Source: Aromatoleum anaerobium (GTDB lineage Bacteria; Pseudomonadota; Gammaproteobacteria; Burkholderiales; Rhodocyclaceae). Taken from it: a stretch of 64,000 bases of DNA. Position numbers and translations under genes: made by a program. The notes beneath the pieces were generated by a model that was not told the origin of the DNA, did no database searches, and worked only from the letters and a program-made list of their open reading frames with translations. This document shows, in pieces, positions 51,901 to 60,157 of the stretch (its first letter is position 1; every line of letters begins with the position of its first letter). The stretch covers positions 62,001 to 126,000 of the forward strand of contig NZ_WTVG02000038.1 in assembly GCF_012910705.2 (NCBI RefSeq). Direction: 5' to 3'.

Positions 51901-53271
51901 TTACTCCATCCCCCACTTCTGCAGCCGGTAACGCAGCTGGCGCAGCGTCATGCCGAGCCGGCGCGCGGCTTCGGAACGGTTCCAGCGGGTGTCGTCGAGC
52001 ATGCGCAGCACGCGCAGGCGCTCGTCATCGCCGTCGCCGGCGCACTCGTCGTCGGGGTGGTCGCCGAAGTCGAAGCGCAACGGCTGGCCGATGCCTGTCG
52101 TCGGGTACAGCCTGACATCGTCGACGCCGATCTCGTCGCCGTCGCACAGCGCGCACGCGCGTTCGAGAAGATTTTCGAGCTCACGCACGTTGCCCGGGAA
52201 AGCGTGCTGGCGCAGTTCGGCGGCCGCATCCGCGCTCAGACGGCGGGGGGGGCCGCCTTCGCGCTCGGCGAGCCGGGCGAGGATGTGCGCGGCAAGCTCA
52301 GGGATGTCCTCGGGACGTTCGCGCAGCGGCGGCACGCGCAGCGTGATGACGTTGATGCGGAAGTACAGGTCCTGGCGGAACTTGCCTGCGGCGACGAGCT
52401 GCGCGAGGTCGCGATGCGACGCCGACAGGATGCGCACATCGACGGATTCCTCGGCGTGCGCGCCGACCGGGCGCACCGCGCGTTCCTGGATCGCGCGCAG
52501 CAGCTTCACCTGCATCGCCAGCGGCAGATCGGCGACTTCGTCGAGAAACAGCGTGCCGCCGCATGCCGCCTGGAACAGGCCATCCTTGTCCGACACCGCG
52601 CCGGTGAAACTGCCTTTGCGGTGGCCGAAGAACTCGCTTTCCATCAGCTCCGGCGAGATCGCGCCGCAGTTGACCGGCACGAACGGTCCGGCGACGCGCG
52701 GGCCGAGCTCGTGGATCAGGCGCGCGGTGACTTCCTTGCCGGTGCCGGATTCGCCGTGGATGAACACCGGCGCCTGGTTGCGCGCAAGCTTTTCGACCTG
52801 CACGCGCAACTGCGCGAGCGCCGCGGAACACCCGATCAGGCTGCGGCCGCTCGCGGCAGCGGGTGCGGCGCTGGCCGGCAGCGCAAGCCGGAGGGCGTGG
52901 CTGACGAGTTCGCGCAGCGCCTTCAGCTCGACGGGTTTCGTGACGAAGTCGAAAGCGCCGGCCTTGAGCGCGCGGATCGCGGTTTCGATGCTGCCGTAAG
53001 CGGTGACGACCGCCACCGGCAGGCCCGGCTGATGGGCCTGGATGTGGGCGACGAGCTCGATGCCGTCGCCGTCGGGCAGGCGCATGTCGGTGAGGCACAG
53101 GCGATACGCCTTGGCGTCGAGCAGCCGGCGCGCATCGGCGATCGTGCCGGCGGTGTCGCACCCGAGGCCCATGCGCATCAGCGACAGTTCGAGCACTTCG
53201 CGGATGTCTTCCTCGTCGTCGACGACGAGGACGTCGATGCGCGGGCGTTGGCGTCGTTCGGGGTAGTTCAT
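51901..53271 (-). CDS. pilR: Type IV pilus response regulator PilR (NtrC family)
   Basis: 456 residues. Receiver domain: VLVVDDEEDIREVLELSL and LTDMRLPDGDGIEL with the phosphorylated Asp near residue 58. The AAA+ sigma-54 activation domain has Walker A GESGTGKE, the sigma-54 contact loop GSFTGA (GAFTGA variant) and GGTLFLDEVADLP. The C-terminal Fis-type helix-turn-helix is NRSEAARRLGMTLRQLRYRLQKWG. The start is the ATG at 53269-53271, overlapping the pilS stop by 4 bases. It should activate the sigma-54 promoter of pilA found at 48.9 kb. Confidence 0.93.
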   Translation of the reverse strand: MNYPERRQRPRIDVLVVDDEEDIREVLELSLMRMGLGCDTAGTIADARRLLDAKAYRLCLTDMRLPDGDGIELVAHIQAHQPGLPVAVVTAYGSIETAIRALKAGAFDFVTKPVELKALRELVSHALRLALPASAAPAAASGRSLIGCSAALAQLRVQVEKLARNQAPVFIHGESGTGKEVTARLIHELGPRVAGPFVPVNCGAISPELMESEFFGHRKGSFTGAVSDKDGLFQAACGGTLFLDEVADLPLAMQVKLLRAIQERAVRPVGAHAEESVDVRILSASHRDLAQLVAAGKFRQDLYFRINVITLRVPPLRERPEDIPELAAHILARLAEREGGPPRRLSADAAAELRQHAFPGNVRELENLLERACALCDGDEIGVDDVRLYPTTGIGQPLRFDFGDHPDDECAGDGDDERLRVLRMLDDTRWNRSEAARRLGMTLRQLRYRLQKWGME

Positions 53272-54845
53272 GGCTGGGTACGTCCAGTGAGCACGAAGTG
53301 GGCGCCGGGGGCGTTGTCCGCCAGTTCGAGCGTCGCGCCGTTGGCTTCGGCGAGTTCGCGCGCGATATAGAGCCCGAGGCCGGTGCCTTTCGGATGTGTC
53401 GTGAAGAAGGGTTCGAAGACGCGCAGCCGGTCGGCGGCGTCGATGCCCGGCCCGTCGTCGAGTACGTGGAGCACGGTGCGCCCGCCTGCGTCGGCGGCGA
53501 ACACGCGCACCGCGCCGGGTTGGCCGGAGCAATAGCGCCGCGCGTTCGCGACGAGGTTGTCGAGGATCTGGTGCAGATGCGCGCGGTCGATGCCGAGCGT
53601 CGCCCGCGCCGGGATGTCGACGCGGAAAACGTCCCGTTCCGCGCCGCCGCCGAGCGTCGCTTCATCGATCACCGTGGCGACGAAGGGCGCGAGAGCGAGC
53701 GCTTCGGGCAGCGCTTCCTCGCGCCGGCCGAGCGCCAGCACGTCGCGCACCATGCGTTCGATGCGCCGCGCGTTGTCGTTGATGATGCGCACCAGCCGGA
53801 CCTGGACGTCGGCGCGCTTTTCCTCGGTCAGCAGCTCGGCCGCCTGCATCACCGCCGACAGCGGGTTGCGGATTTCATGCGCCATGCTCGCTGTCAGGCG
53901 GCCCAGCGCGGCGAGCTTCATCTGCTGCATGCGCTGCAGGATCTCTTCGAAATCGGTCAGGTAGACCAGCGTGTCGCCGTCAGTGCCACCGCCCTCGCCG
54001 CCCTCGCCGGCGCCCACGGCGCGGCAGCGCAGCAGCTTGCCGGACGCGCGCATCCGCCGCAGCGCGCCGTCGGCGGTGCCGCAGGAAACGCGGAAATCGG
54101 AAAAGCTCTCGTCGAGTTCGGCCAACAGCCGGCCTTCGAGCGAATCGACGCCGAGCAGCAGCGCGGCGCTCGGGTTGGCCTGACGCACCCGGCCGTCGGC
54201 GCCGAGCACCAATACGCCGTCCTGCATGTCGCGGATGATGCGTTCATTGACGGCCTGCTGCTTCGCCAGCGCTACGCCGCGCAGCGTCGCAAGCGATTCG
54301 TTGGCCTTCGCGCGCAGCGCGAGCAGGCGGGCGACGATCGCGATGCCAAAGAAGCCGATGCAGACGAAGCCGACCTGCAGGAAGTCCGCCGAGGAGCGTC
54401 CGCTGAAGAATCGCCAGCTGTTCTCGGCGAGCACGACGATGGTCGCGAGCGACGCGAAGAACAGCACCGCCCGCCCCTGCGCGACCAGCCCCGCGCCGGC
54501 GAGGATCACCATCATCAGCACCGGGATGCCGCTGCGGTAGCCGCCGCTCGCCCACATGATCGTCGCCAGCACCGCGATGTCGATGACGACCTGCAGCATG
54601 ATCAGCCGGTCCAGGCCGATGCGTCGCGCGGCATCCGGGAACCCCAGCGTCAGGACTGCGGCGATATAGGCGAACGCGACCGCGACGAGGACTTTCGGCG
54701 CTTCGTGGCCGAGCTGCAGCTCGCTGCCGGCGACGAGAAACAGCCCGGCGATGACGAGCCGGAAGAAGTTCAGGTAGCGCAGCGGAACCCAGCGCGACGG
54801 GTCGAGGTCCGGATCGGGGAATGCCGCGACAGCCATCGGGCGCAC
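53268..54845 (-). CDS. pilS: Type IV pilus sensor histidine kinase PilS
   Basis: 525 residues. Six N-terminal membrane helices (about 25-190), a PAS domain (IIRDMQDGVLVLGADGRVRQANPSAALLLG), the phosphoacceptor helix ASMAHEIRNPLSAVMQAAELL and an HATPase domain with DNLVANARRY, VLDDGPGI and GTGLGLYIARELAE. This is the PilS architecture: in Pseudomonas it senses pilin levels in the membrane and phosphorylates PilR. It lies 6 bases after the PP0621 gene on the same strand. Confidence 0.92.
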   Translation of the reverse strand: MRPMAVAAFPDPDLDPSRWVPLRYLNFFRLVIAGLFLVAGSELQLGHEAPKVLVAVAFAYIAAVLTLGFPDAARRIGLDRLIMLQVVIDIAVLATIMWASGGYRSGIPVLMMVILAGAGLVAQGRAVLFFASLATIVVLAENSWRFFSGRSSADFLQVGFVCIGFFGIAIVARLLALRAKANESLATLRGVALAKQQAVNERIIRDMQDGVLVLGADGRVRQANPSAALLLGVDSLEGRLLAELDESFSDFRVSCGTADGALRRMRASGKLLRCRAVGAGEGGEGGGTDGDTLVYLTDFEEILQRMQQMKLAALGRLTASMAHEIRNPLSAVMQAAELLTEEKRADVQVRLVRIINDNARRIERMVRDVLALGRREEALPEALALAPFVATVIDEATLGGGAERDVFRVDIPARATLGIDRAHLHQILDNLVANARRYCSGQPGAVRVFAADAGGRTVLHVLDDGPGIDAADRLRVFEPFFTTHPKGTGLGLYIARELAEANGATLELADNAPGAHFVLTGRTQP

Positions 54846-54851
54846 GCGCCC

Positions 54852-55097
54852 TCAGCGCCGCACGCCGAGGCGCCGGTGTTCCTCGCAGCAGAAAAACCCG
54901 TCGCCGTCGCGCACGCCTTCGCTCTGCGGTACATGCACGCCGCACTGGTCGCACGCGAGCATCGGTTCCGGCGCGTCCTTCGGTCCGCCCCGCCGGCCGC
55001 CGCCCGAGCGCGCATCGCCTCGGCCCGGCTTGCTCAAGGCGCGGCGCACCCACCAGATGACGACGAGGACGAGGATGAAGATGAGCAGGTTTCGCAC
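54852..55097 (-). CDS. PP0621 family protein with Cys4 zinc-like motif
   Basis: 81 residues. One membrane helix at the N-terminus (MRNLLIFILVLVVIWWVRRAL), a Gly/Arg-rich linker and a C-terminal CDQCGVHVPQSEGV...FCCEEH cluster (C-x2-C...C-C) that probably binds zinc. The PP0621 family is found just before pilS in many beta- and gammaproteobacteria as I recall; function unknown. Probably the first gene of the PP0621-pilS-pilR transcript. Confidence 0.8.
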   Translation of the reverse strand: MRNLLIFILVLVVIWWVRRALSKPGRGDARSGGGRRGGPKDAPEPMLACDQCGVHVPQSEGVRDGDGFFCCEEHRRLGVRR

Positions 55098-55147
55098 GGC
55101 CGGATCTATCAGGAATGAAGCGCGGCGAGTTTAGCACGCAGCCCGCG

Positions 55148-56305
55148 CTACACCCGGCACAGCCGCTCGCAGGCCGCGGCGAGCGTCGCCTCGTTCTTGG
55201 CGAAACAGAAGCGGAGCACGCGCTCGTCGCGACCGTCGGCGAAGAACGCGGAAACCGGGATCGCGGCGACGCCGCTGTCGCGCGTCAGGCGTTCGACGAA
55301 AGCGGTATCGGGCTCGTCGCAGATCGCGCGATAACGGGCGAGCTGGAAATACGTGCCGGCCGACGGCAGCAGTTCGAAGCGCGAGCCGGCGAGCCCGGCG
55401 CCGAAGAAATCGCGCTTGGCCTGGTAGAACGCCGCGAGCCCTTCGTGTCGCGACGCGTCCGCCATGTAGTCGGCGAGCGCAAGCTGCACCGGCGTGTTGA
55501 CGGTGAACACGTTGAACTGGTGCACCTTGCGGAACTCGGCCATCAGCTCGCGCGGCGCGACGACATAGCCGACTTTCCAGCCGGTGATGTGATACGTCTT
55601 GCCGAAGCTCGACACGATGACGCTGCGCGCGGCGAGTTCGGCATCGCGCGCGCAGCTCTCGTGCCGCCTGCCGTCGAAGACGATGTGCTCATAGACCTCG
55701 TCGGACACGACGACGATGCCGGTGCCGCGCGTAGCCGCCGCGAGCCCCGCCAGGTCGTCGGCCGTCCACACCGTCGCCGTCGGGTTGTGCGGGCTGTTGA
55801 TCATGATCATCCGCGTGCGCGGCGTGATCGCGGCGGCGACCGCGTCCCAGTCGGGCCGGTAGCCGGGCGCGGCAAGCTGCAGCCGCACGACGCGCCCGCC
55901 CTGCAGTTCGATCGCCGGCGCGTACGAATCGTACACCGGCTCGAACACGATGACTTCGTCACCCGGATGCACGAGCGCCGCGACTGCGGTGAAGAGCGCC
56001 TGCGTCGCCCCGGCAGTGACCGTGATCTCGGTTTCCGGGTCGTACGCGGTGCCGTACAGCGCCGCGACCTTGTGCGCGATCGCCTCGCGCAGCGGCCCGA
56101 CCCCCGCCATCGGCGCGTACTGGTTGAATCCGGCGCGCATCCAGTGCGCGACGCGCTCGAACAGCACGTCCTCGGCGTTGAAGTCGGGGAAGCCCTGCGA
56201 CAGGTTGATCGCGCCGCATTCCTGCGCGAGGCGGGACATCACCGTGAAGATCGTCGTGCCGACCTGCGGCAGGCGGGAGTCGATGCGGACGGGGAAAGTG
56301 GGCAT
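55148..56305 (-). CDS. PLP-dependent aminotransferase, methionine aminotransferase-like
   Basis: 385 residues. Class I/II aminotransferase: NLSQGFPDFNAEDVL near residue 35, SPHNPTATVW near residue 165, DEVYEHIVFDGRRH and the PLP-lysine in SSFGKTYHITGWKVGY near residue 233. The SQGFPDF spelling matches YbdL/KAT-like enzymes that prefer methionine, aromatic amino acids or kynurenine. It is divergent from mtnA, whose product belongs to methylthioadenosine salvage, so a role as the last salvage transaminase is possible. Start at the ATG at 56303-56305; a frame continues upstream across the tandem repeats without similarity. Confidence 0.88.
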   Translation of the reverse strand: MPTFPVRIDSRLPQVGTTIFTVMSRLAQECGAINLSQGFPDFNAEDVLFERVAHWMRAGFNQYAPMAGVGPLREAIAHKVAALYGTAYDPETEITVTAGATQALFTAVAALVHPGDEVIVFEPVYDSYAPAIELQGGRVVRLQLAAPGYRPDWDAVAAAITPRTRMIMINSPHNPTATVWTADDLAGLAAATRGTGIVVVSDEVYEHIVFDGRRHESCARDAELAARSVIVSSFGKTYHITGWKVGYVVAPRELMAEFRKVHQFNVFTVNTPVQLALADYMADASRHEGLAAFYQAKRDFFGAGLAGSRFELLPSAGTYFQLARYRAICDEPDTAFVERLTRDSGVAAIPVSAFFADGRDERVLRFCFAKNEATLAAACERLCRV

Positions 56306-56360
56306 GGTGGGCGGTGGGCGCGAGAACGGGATCGCGGCATTCTGGCAGATGGCGCCAGAA

Positions 56361-56404
56361 GGGCCAATGAGGGACCAATGAGGGGCCAATGCGGGGCCAA
56401 TGCG
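56361..56404. repeat. Four tandem 11-bp repeats between divergent genes
   Basis: Four consecutive 11-base units: GGGCCAATGAG, GGACCAATGAG, GGGCCAATGCG, GGGCCAATGCG. The period equals about one helical turn. It lies between the aminotransferase and mtnA starts, about 55 bases from the first and 40 from the second. It may be a regulator-binding array or slippage-derived DNA. Confidence 0.85.
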
Positions 56405-56442
56405 GGAACCCATGCGCAGCGGCGGCGCCGTGAAGCGCTAAA

Positions 56443-57531
56443 ATGCCGATCATGCCTACCCATCCGATCTTCACTCAACCCGTACCGACGCTGGCGCGCG
56501 ACGGCGACGCGATCGTGGTCCTCGACCAGACGCGGCTGCCGTTCCGCACCGAACAGCGCCGGCTGGCCACGCTCGCGGCGGTCGCCACCGCGATCCATTC
56601 GATGGAAGTGCGCGGCGCCCCCCTGATCGGCGCGACCGCGGCGTTCGGCGTCGCGATCGCGCTGGTCTCCGACAGCAGCGACGCGCAGCTCGACATTGCG
56701 TTGAAGACGCTCGCCGCGACGCGCCCGACTGCCGTCAACCTGCACTGGGCGCTCGGCCGCATGGAAGCGCGGCTGCGCCCGCTGTCCGCTTCGGCGCGGC
56801 TCGACGCGGCGTGGGCCGAAGCCGAAACGATCCGGGCCGGCGACGCCGCGACCTGTGCCGCGATCGGTGCCCACGGCGTCGCACTGCTCGAAGCCGTCGT
56901 CGCGCGGCGCAACGGGCCGGTCCGCGTCATGACCCACTGCAACGCCGGCTGGCTCGCGACCTGCGGCGCCGGCACCGCGCTCGCGCCGGTCTACGCTGCC
57001 CACGCAGGCGGCATCGCCGTGCATGTGTGGGTCAGCGAGACGCGTCCGCGTAACCAGGGGCTGCTGACCGCGTGGGAACTGCGCGAGGCGGGCGTGCCGC
57101 ACAGCGTGATCGCGGACAATGCCGCGGGAATCCTGCTCGCGCGCGGCGAAGTCGACCTCGTGATCACCGGCGCCGACCGCGTCGCGGCGAACGGCGATGC
57201 GGCGAACAAGGTCGGGACGTACCTGAAAGCGCTCGCGGCGCGCGAGCACGGCGTGCCGTTCCACATCGCCGCACCGCTATCGACGATCGATTTCGCGTGC
57301 CCGGACGGCGCGGCGATCCCGATCGAAGACCGCGGCCCGGCCGAAGTGCGCAGCGTGCAGGGCATTGCCGCCGACGGCAGCGTGCAGAACGTCGCGCTCG
57401 TGCCGGACACCACCGGCGCCGCGAACCCGGCCTTCGACGTGACGCCGGCCCGCCTGATCACGAGCATCATCACCGAACGCGGAGCGAGCGCGCCGGGACG
57501 ACTGCGCGACCTGTTCCCGGAGGCGCCATGA
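56443..57531 (+). CDS. mtnA: S-methyl-5-thioribose-1-phosphate isomerase
   Basis: 362 residues. It converts methylthioribose 1-phosphate to methylthioribulose 1-phosphate. RLPFRTEQRRLATLAAVATAIHSMEVRGAPLIGATAAFGVAIAL is the conserved N-terminal domain; MTHCNAGWLATCGAGTAL holds the catalytic Cys near residue 167, and ITGADRVAANGDAANKVGTYLKALAA holds the catalytic Asp near residue 244. An in-frame ATG at 56452 is an alternative start; the TAAAAT around the first ATG could be a -10 element. It is coupled to a class II aldolase gene (4-base overlap), as in the dihydroxyacetone phosphate shunt. Confidence 0.93.
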   Translation: MPIMPTHPIFTQPVPTLARDGDAIVVLDQTRLPFRTEQRRLATLAAVATAIHSMEVRGAPLIGATAAFGVAIALVSDSSDAQLDIALKTLAATRPTAVNLHWALGRMEARLRPLSASARLDAAWAEAETIRAGDAATCAAIGAHGVALLEAVVARRNGPVRVMTHCNAGWLATCGAGTALAPVYAAHAGGIAVHVWVSETRPRNQGLLTAWELREAGVPHSVIADNAAGILLARGEVDLVITGADRVAANGDAANKVGTYLKALAAREHGVPFHIAAPLSTIDFACPDGAAIPIEDRGPAEVRSVQGIAADGSVQNVALVPDTTGAANPAFDVTPARLITSIITERGASAPGRLRDLFPEAP

Positions 57532-58193
57532 GCCCGCCGGATGCGCAAGGCGCCGATCTGCGCGCCGAGCTCCTCGCGACCGCGCTGGCGACGAGCGCGG
57601 CGCGCCTGAACACCGGCAGCTCCGGCAATGCGAGCGTGCGCACGCGCGGCGGCATGCTGATCACGCCGAGCGGGCTGGCACCCGAATCCTGCAGCGGTGA
57701 CGACATGGTCGTCGTTGCCGCCGACGGCACGCCGACCGGCCGCCTCGCCCCGTCGAGCGAATGGCGGCTGCACCACGACCTCTACGCGCTGCGGCCCGAA
57801 GCCGGCGCGATCATCCACGCGCACGCGCCATTCGCGACCGCGCTGGCGTGCCAGCGGCTCGAGATCCCGCCGTTCCACTACATGATCGCGCGCTTCGGCG
57901 GCCCCACCGTGCGCTGCGCCGCGTACGCGACGTTCGGCACGCAGGCGCTGTCGGACAACATCTCAATTGCAATGGAAGGACGCAGCGCGTGCCTGATGGC
58001 GAACCACGGCATGCTCGTGTTCGGCCGCAACCTCGCCAATGCGCTCGCGCTCGCGCTCGAGTTCGAGAGTCTGTGCGAGCAATACTGGCGCACGCGCCAG
58101 CTCGGCGAACCGGTGCTGCTGTCGAACGAAGAGATGCAAGAAGTCGTCGAGCGCTTCCGCTGGTACGGCAAGCCGGCGGAGCAGCAGCCGTAG
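57528..58193 (+). CDS. Class II aldolase/adducin family protein, probable methylthioribulose-1-phosphate aldolase
   Basis: 221 residues. Metal-binding histidines are visible: HAHAPFATALAC near residue 92-96 and MANHGMLVFGRNL near residue 155; the catalytic Glu is in SSEWRLHHDLY near residue 74. NTGSSGNASVRTRGGMLITPSGL is the phosphate-binding region. Fuculose-1-phosphate aldolase, MtnB dehydratase and Ald2 share this fold. Its overlap with mtnA favours Ald2, which splits methylthioribulose 1-phosphate into dihydroxyacetone phosphate and methylthioacetaldehyde in the shunt known from Rhodospirillum. MtnB remains possible, although other MtnC/MtnD genes are absent here. Confidence 0.8.
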   Translation: MSPPDAQGADLRAELLATALATSAARLNTGSSGNASVRTRGGMLITPSGLAPESCSGDDMVVVAADGTPTGRLAPSSEWRLHHDLYALRPEAGAIIHAHAPFATALACQRLEIPPFHYMIARFGGPTVRCAAYATFGTQALSDNISIAMEGRSACLMANHGMLVFGRNLANALALALEFESLCEQYWRTRQLGEPVLLSNEEMQEVVERFRWYGKPAEQQP

Positions 58194-58198
58194 CAGCC

Positions 58199-58317
58199 GT
58201 AGGGCGGAAAACAAAGTTTCGGCGCAGCCAAAAGCGCAGCGCCTTCCGCCACTTCGACGCCGGGGCACGCATCACGGCGAGACGTGGCGGATAACGCCTT
58301 CGGCTCATCCGCCCTAC
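58199..58317. repeat. 119-bp palindromic MITE-like element
   Basis: Ends are a 10-bp perfect inverted repeat: GTAGGGCGGA at 58199-58208 and TCCGCCCTAC at 58308-58317. Inside lie two hairpin units: GGGCGGA...TTCCGCC (58202 to about 58250) and GGCGGATAACGCC...ATCCGCC (about 58287-58313). The GGCGGAT...ATCCGCCCTAC spelling is a widespread dispersed repeat in proteobacteria, as I recall. It fills most of the gap between the convergent aldolase and dehydrogenase genes and could also end both transcripts. Confidence 0.75.
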
Positions 58318-58339
58318 AGTCGCTGCACCGAAGTCGCCG

Positions 58340-59215
58340 TCACGCTCGCGAGGCCGCTTCGAGTACCCGCAGGAGCGCGGACGTGTCGTCCCGCCCGCCG
58401 CCGCCCGCCATCAGCGCGTTCAACTGCTGCCACACCTGCGAGGCGATCGGCAGCGGCGCGCCGAGCCTTGCCGCTTCGTCCATGAGGATGCCGAAATCCT
58501 TGTGATGCAACCGCGACTCGATGCCCGCGGCAAAGTCGCGCCGCACCATCCGCTCGCCCATCACGTCGAGCACCCGCGACGCCGCCGAGCCGCCGAGCAG
58601 CGCGCTGCGCACCGCCGCGAGGTCGACGCCGTGCGCGTTCGCCAGATGCATCGCTTCGGCACAGGCCTCGATCGCGGCGACCATGATCATCTGGTTGCAC
58701 GCTTTCGCGACCTGGCCGGCGCCGCTGCCGCCGACATGCACGATCGTCCGCCCGAGGCACGCGAGCAGCGGACGCAGCCGTTCGAGCACGTTGGCGCGGC
58801 CGCCGACCATGATCGCGAGCGTCGCGTCCTGCGCCCCCTGCGCGCCACCGGACACCGGCGCATCGAGCATCGCCGCGCCGCGCGCCTCTAAAGCTGCCGC
58901 GATGCGGCGCGCGCTGGCCGGAGCGATCGTGCTCATGTCGACATGCACCCAGCCGGGGCGCGCGCCGTGGATCAGCCCTTCTGCGCCGAGCGCGAGCTGC
59001 TCGACATCGGCGCTCGCGGTGACGACCGAGAACGCGACCTCTGTCGCCGCAGCGAGCGCGGCCGGACTGTCGTGCACCACCGCATCGCTGTCCGCGAACG
59101 GCGCGACGCTCTGCGGCCGCCGCGCCCACAGGTGCAGGCGATGGCCGGCACGCTGCAGATGCCGCGCCATCGGCAGGCCCATGACGCCGAGGCCGACGAA
59201 ACCGACATCCATCAT
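58340..59215 (-). CDS. Beta-hydroxyacid dehydrogenase (3-hydroxyisobutyrate dehydrogenase family), copy 1
   Basis: 291 residues. The NAD(P)-binding fold is VGFVGLGVMGLPMARHLQRAGH at the N-terminus; DAPVSGGAQGAQDATLAIMVGG is the substrate-binding block and GSGAGQVAKACNQM holds the catalytic Lys near residue 170. Substrates in the family include tartronate semialdehyde, 3-hydroxyisobutyrate and succinic semialdehyde. The ATG at 59213-59215 overlaps the stop of copy 2 by 4 bases. With its paralogue it forms a two-gene operon; which substrates they share or divide is unknown. Confidence 0.88.
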   Translation of the reverse strand: MMDVGFVGLGVMGLPMARHLQRAGHRLHLWARRPQSVAPFADSDAVVHDSPAALAAATEVAFSVVTASADVEQLALGAEGLIHGARPGWVHVDMSTIAPASARRIAAALEARGAAMLDAPVSGGAQGAQDATLAIMVGGRANVLERLRPLLACLGRTIVHVGGSGAGQVAKACNQMIMVAAIEACAEAMHLANAHGVDLAAVRSALLGGSAASRVLDVMGERMVRRDFAAGIESRLHHKDFGILMDEAARLGAPLPIASQVWQQLNALMAGGGGRDDTSALLRVLEAASRA

Positions 59216-60105
59216 TCGCCCTCCTGCCCCGCTTCGCCGCCGCTCATGCGTTCGAGCAGCTTCAGCATCGCGACCGAGTCGTCGTCGCCGAGTCCGCTGC
59301 CGACCATCGCGTTGAACATCTGCGCGGTCGCCGCTGCCGACGGCAGCGCGACGCCGAGGCGGTGCGCCTCTTCCATGACGATGCGCATGTCCTTCTGGTG
59401 CATCCACGCCTTGAAGCCGGGCTTGAAGTTGCGCTCCAGCATCCGCTGGCCGTGGTTTTCGAGGATGCGCGAATAGGCAAAACCGCCAAGCAGCGCTTCG
59501 CGCACTTTCGCCGCATCAACGCCGCTCCGGTGCGCGAAGTTCAGCGCTTCGGCGACCGCCGCGACGCCGACGCCGGTGAGAATCTGGTTGCACGCTTTCG
59601 CGACCTGCCCGGCGCCGCTCGCGCCGATCAGCGACACCGTCTTGCCCATCGCCTCGAACAGCGGCTTCACCCGCTCGAACGCCGCGGCGTCGCCGCCGAC
59701 CATGATCGTCAGCGTCGCGTTGATCGCGCCGATCTCGCCGCCGGACACCGGCGCGTCGAGCATCGCGATGCCGCGCTCCTGCAGGCGCGTCGCGATCGAC
59801 TGCGCCGCGGCCGGCGCGATCGTGCTCATGTCGACGAACACAAGGCCAGGCCGAGCGCCGTCGGCGACGCCCTGCGGGCCGAGCGCGACCTGCTCGACGT
59901 CGGGCGCATCGGCGACCATGCTGATGATGACCTCGGCGCGCGACGCCGCGTCCGCCGCGCTCGCGCAGTCGCCCGCGCCGGCGTCGAGCAGCGGCTGCAT
60001 CGAGTCGCGGCGCCGGCTCCAGACGTGCACGCGATGACCGGCGCGGATCAGGTTCAGCGCCATGGGACGGCCCATCAGGCCGAGTCCGATAAATCCGACT
60101 TCCAT
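59212..60105 (-). CDS. Beta-hydroxyacid dehydrogenase (tartronate semialdehyde reductase-like), copy 2
   Basis: 297 residues. VGFIGLGLMGRPMALNLIRAGH (NAD binding), DAPVSGGEIGAINATLTIMVGG and GASGAGQVAKACNQIL (catalytic Lys) are intact. The spelling, particularly MDAPVSGGE-like and RGIAMLDAPVSGGEIGAIN, is closest to GarR/GlxR 2-hydroxy-3-oxopropionate reductases. AGGAGAG precedes the ATG at 60103-60105 with good spacing. It is divergent from ybiB. Copy 1 follows with a 4-base overlap; about half of the residues match, so they arose by tandem duplication. Confidence 0.9.
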   Translation of the reverse strand: MEVGFIGLGLMGRPMALNLIRAGHRVHVWSRRRDSMQPLLDAGAGDCASAADAASRAEVIISMVADAPDVEQVALGPQGVADGARPGLVFVDMSTIAPAAAQSIATRLQERGIAMLDAPVSGGEIGAINATLTIMVGGDAAAFERVKPLFEAMGKTVSLIGASGAGQVAKACNQILTGVGVAAVAEALNFAHRSGVDAAKVREALLGGFAYSRILENHGQRMLERNFKPGFKAWMHQKDMRIVMEEAHRLGVALPSAAATAQMFNAMVGSGLGDDDSVAMLKLLERMSGGEAGQEGE

Positions 60106-60157
60106 TCTTTTGCTCTCCTGGCTGGCTGGGATGCGCATGGCGACGGATAATCGCGCC

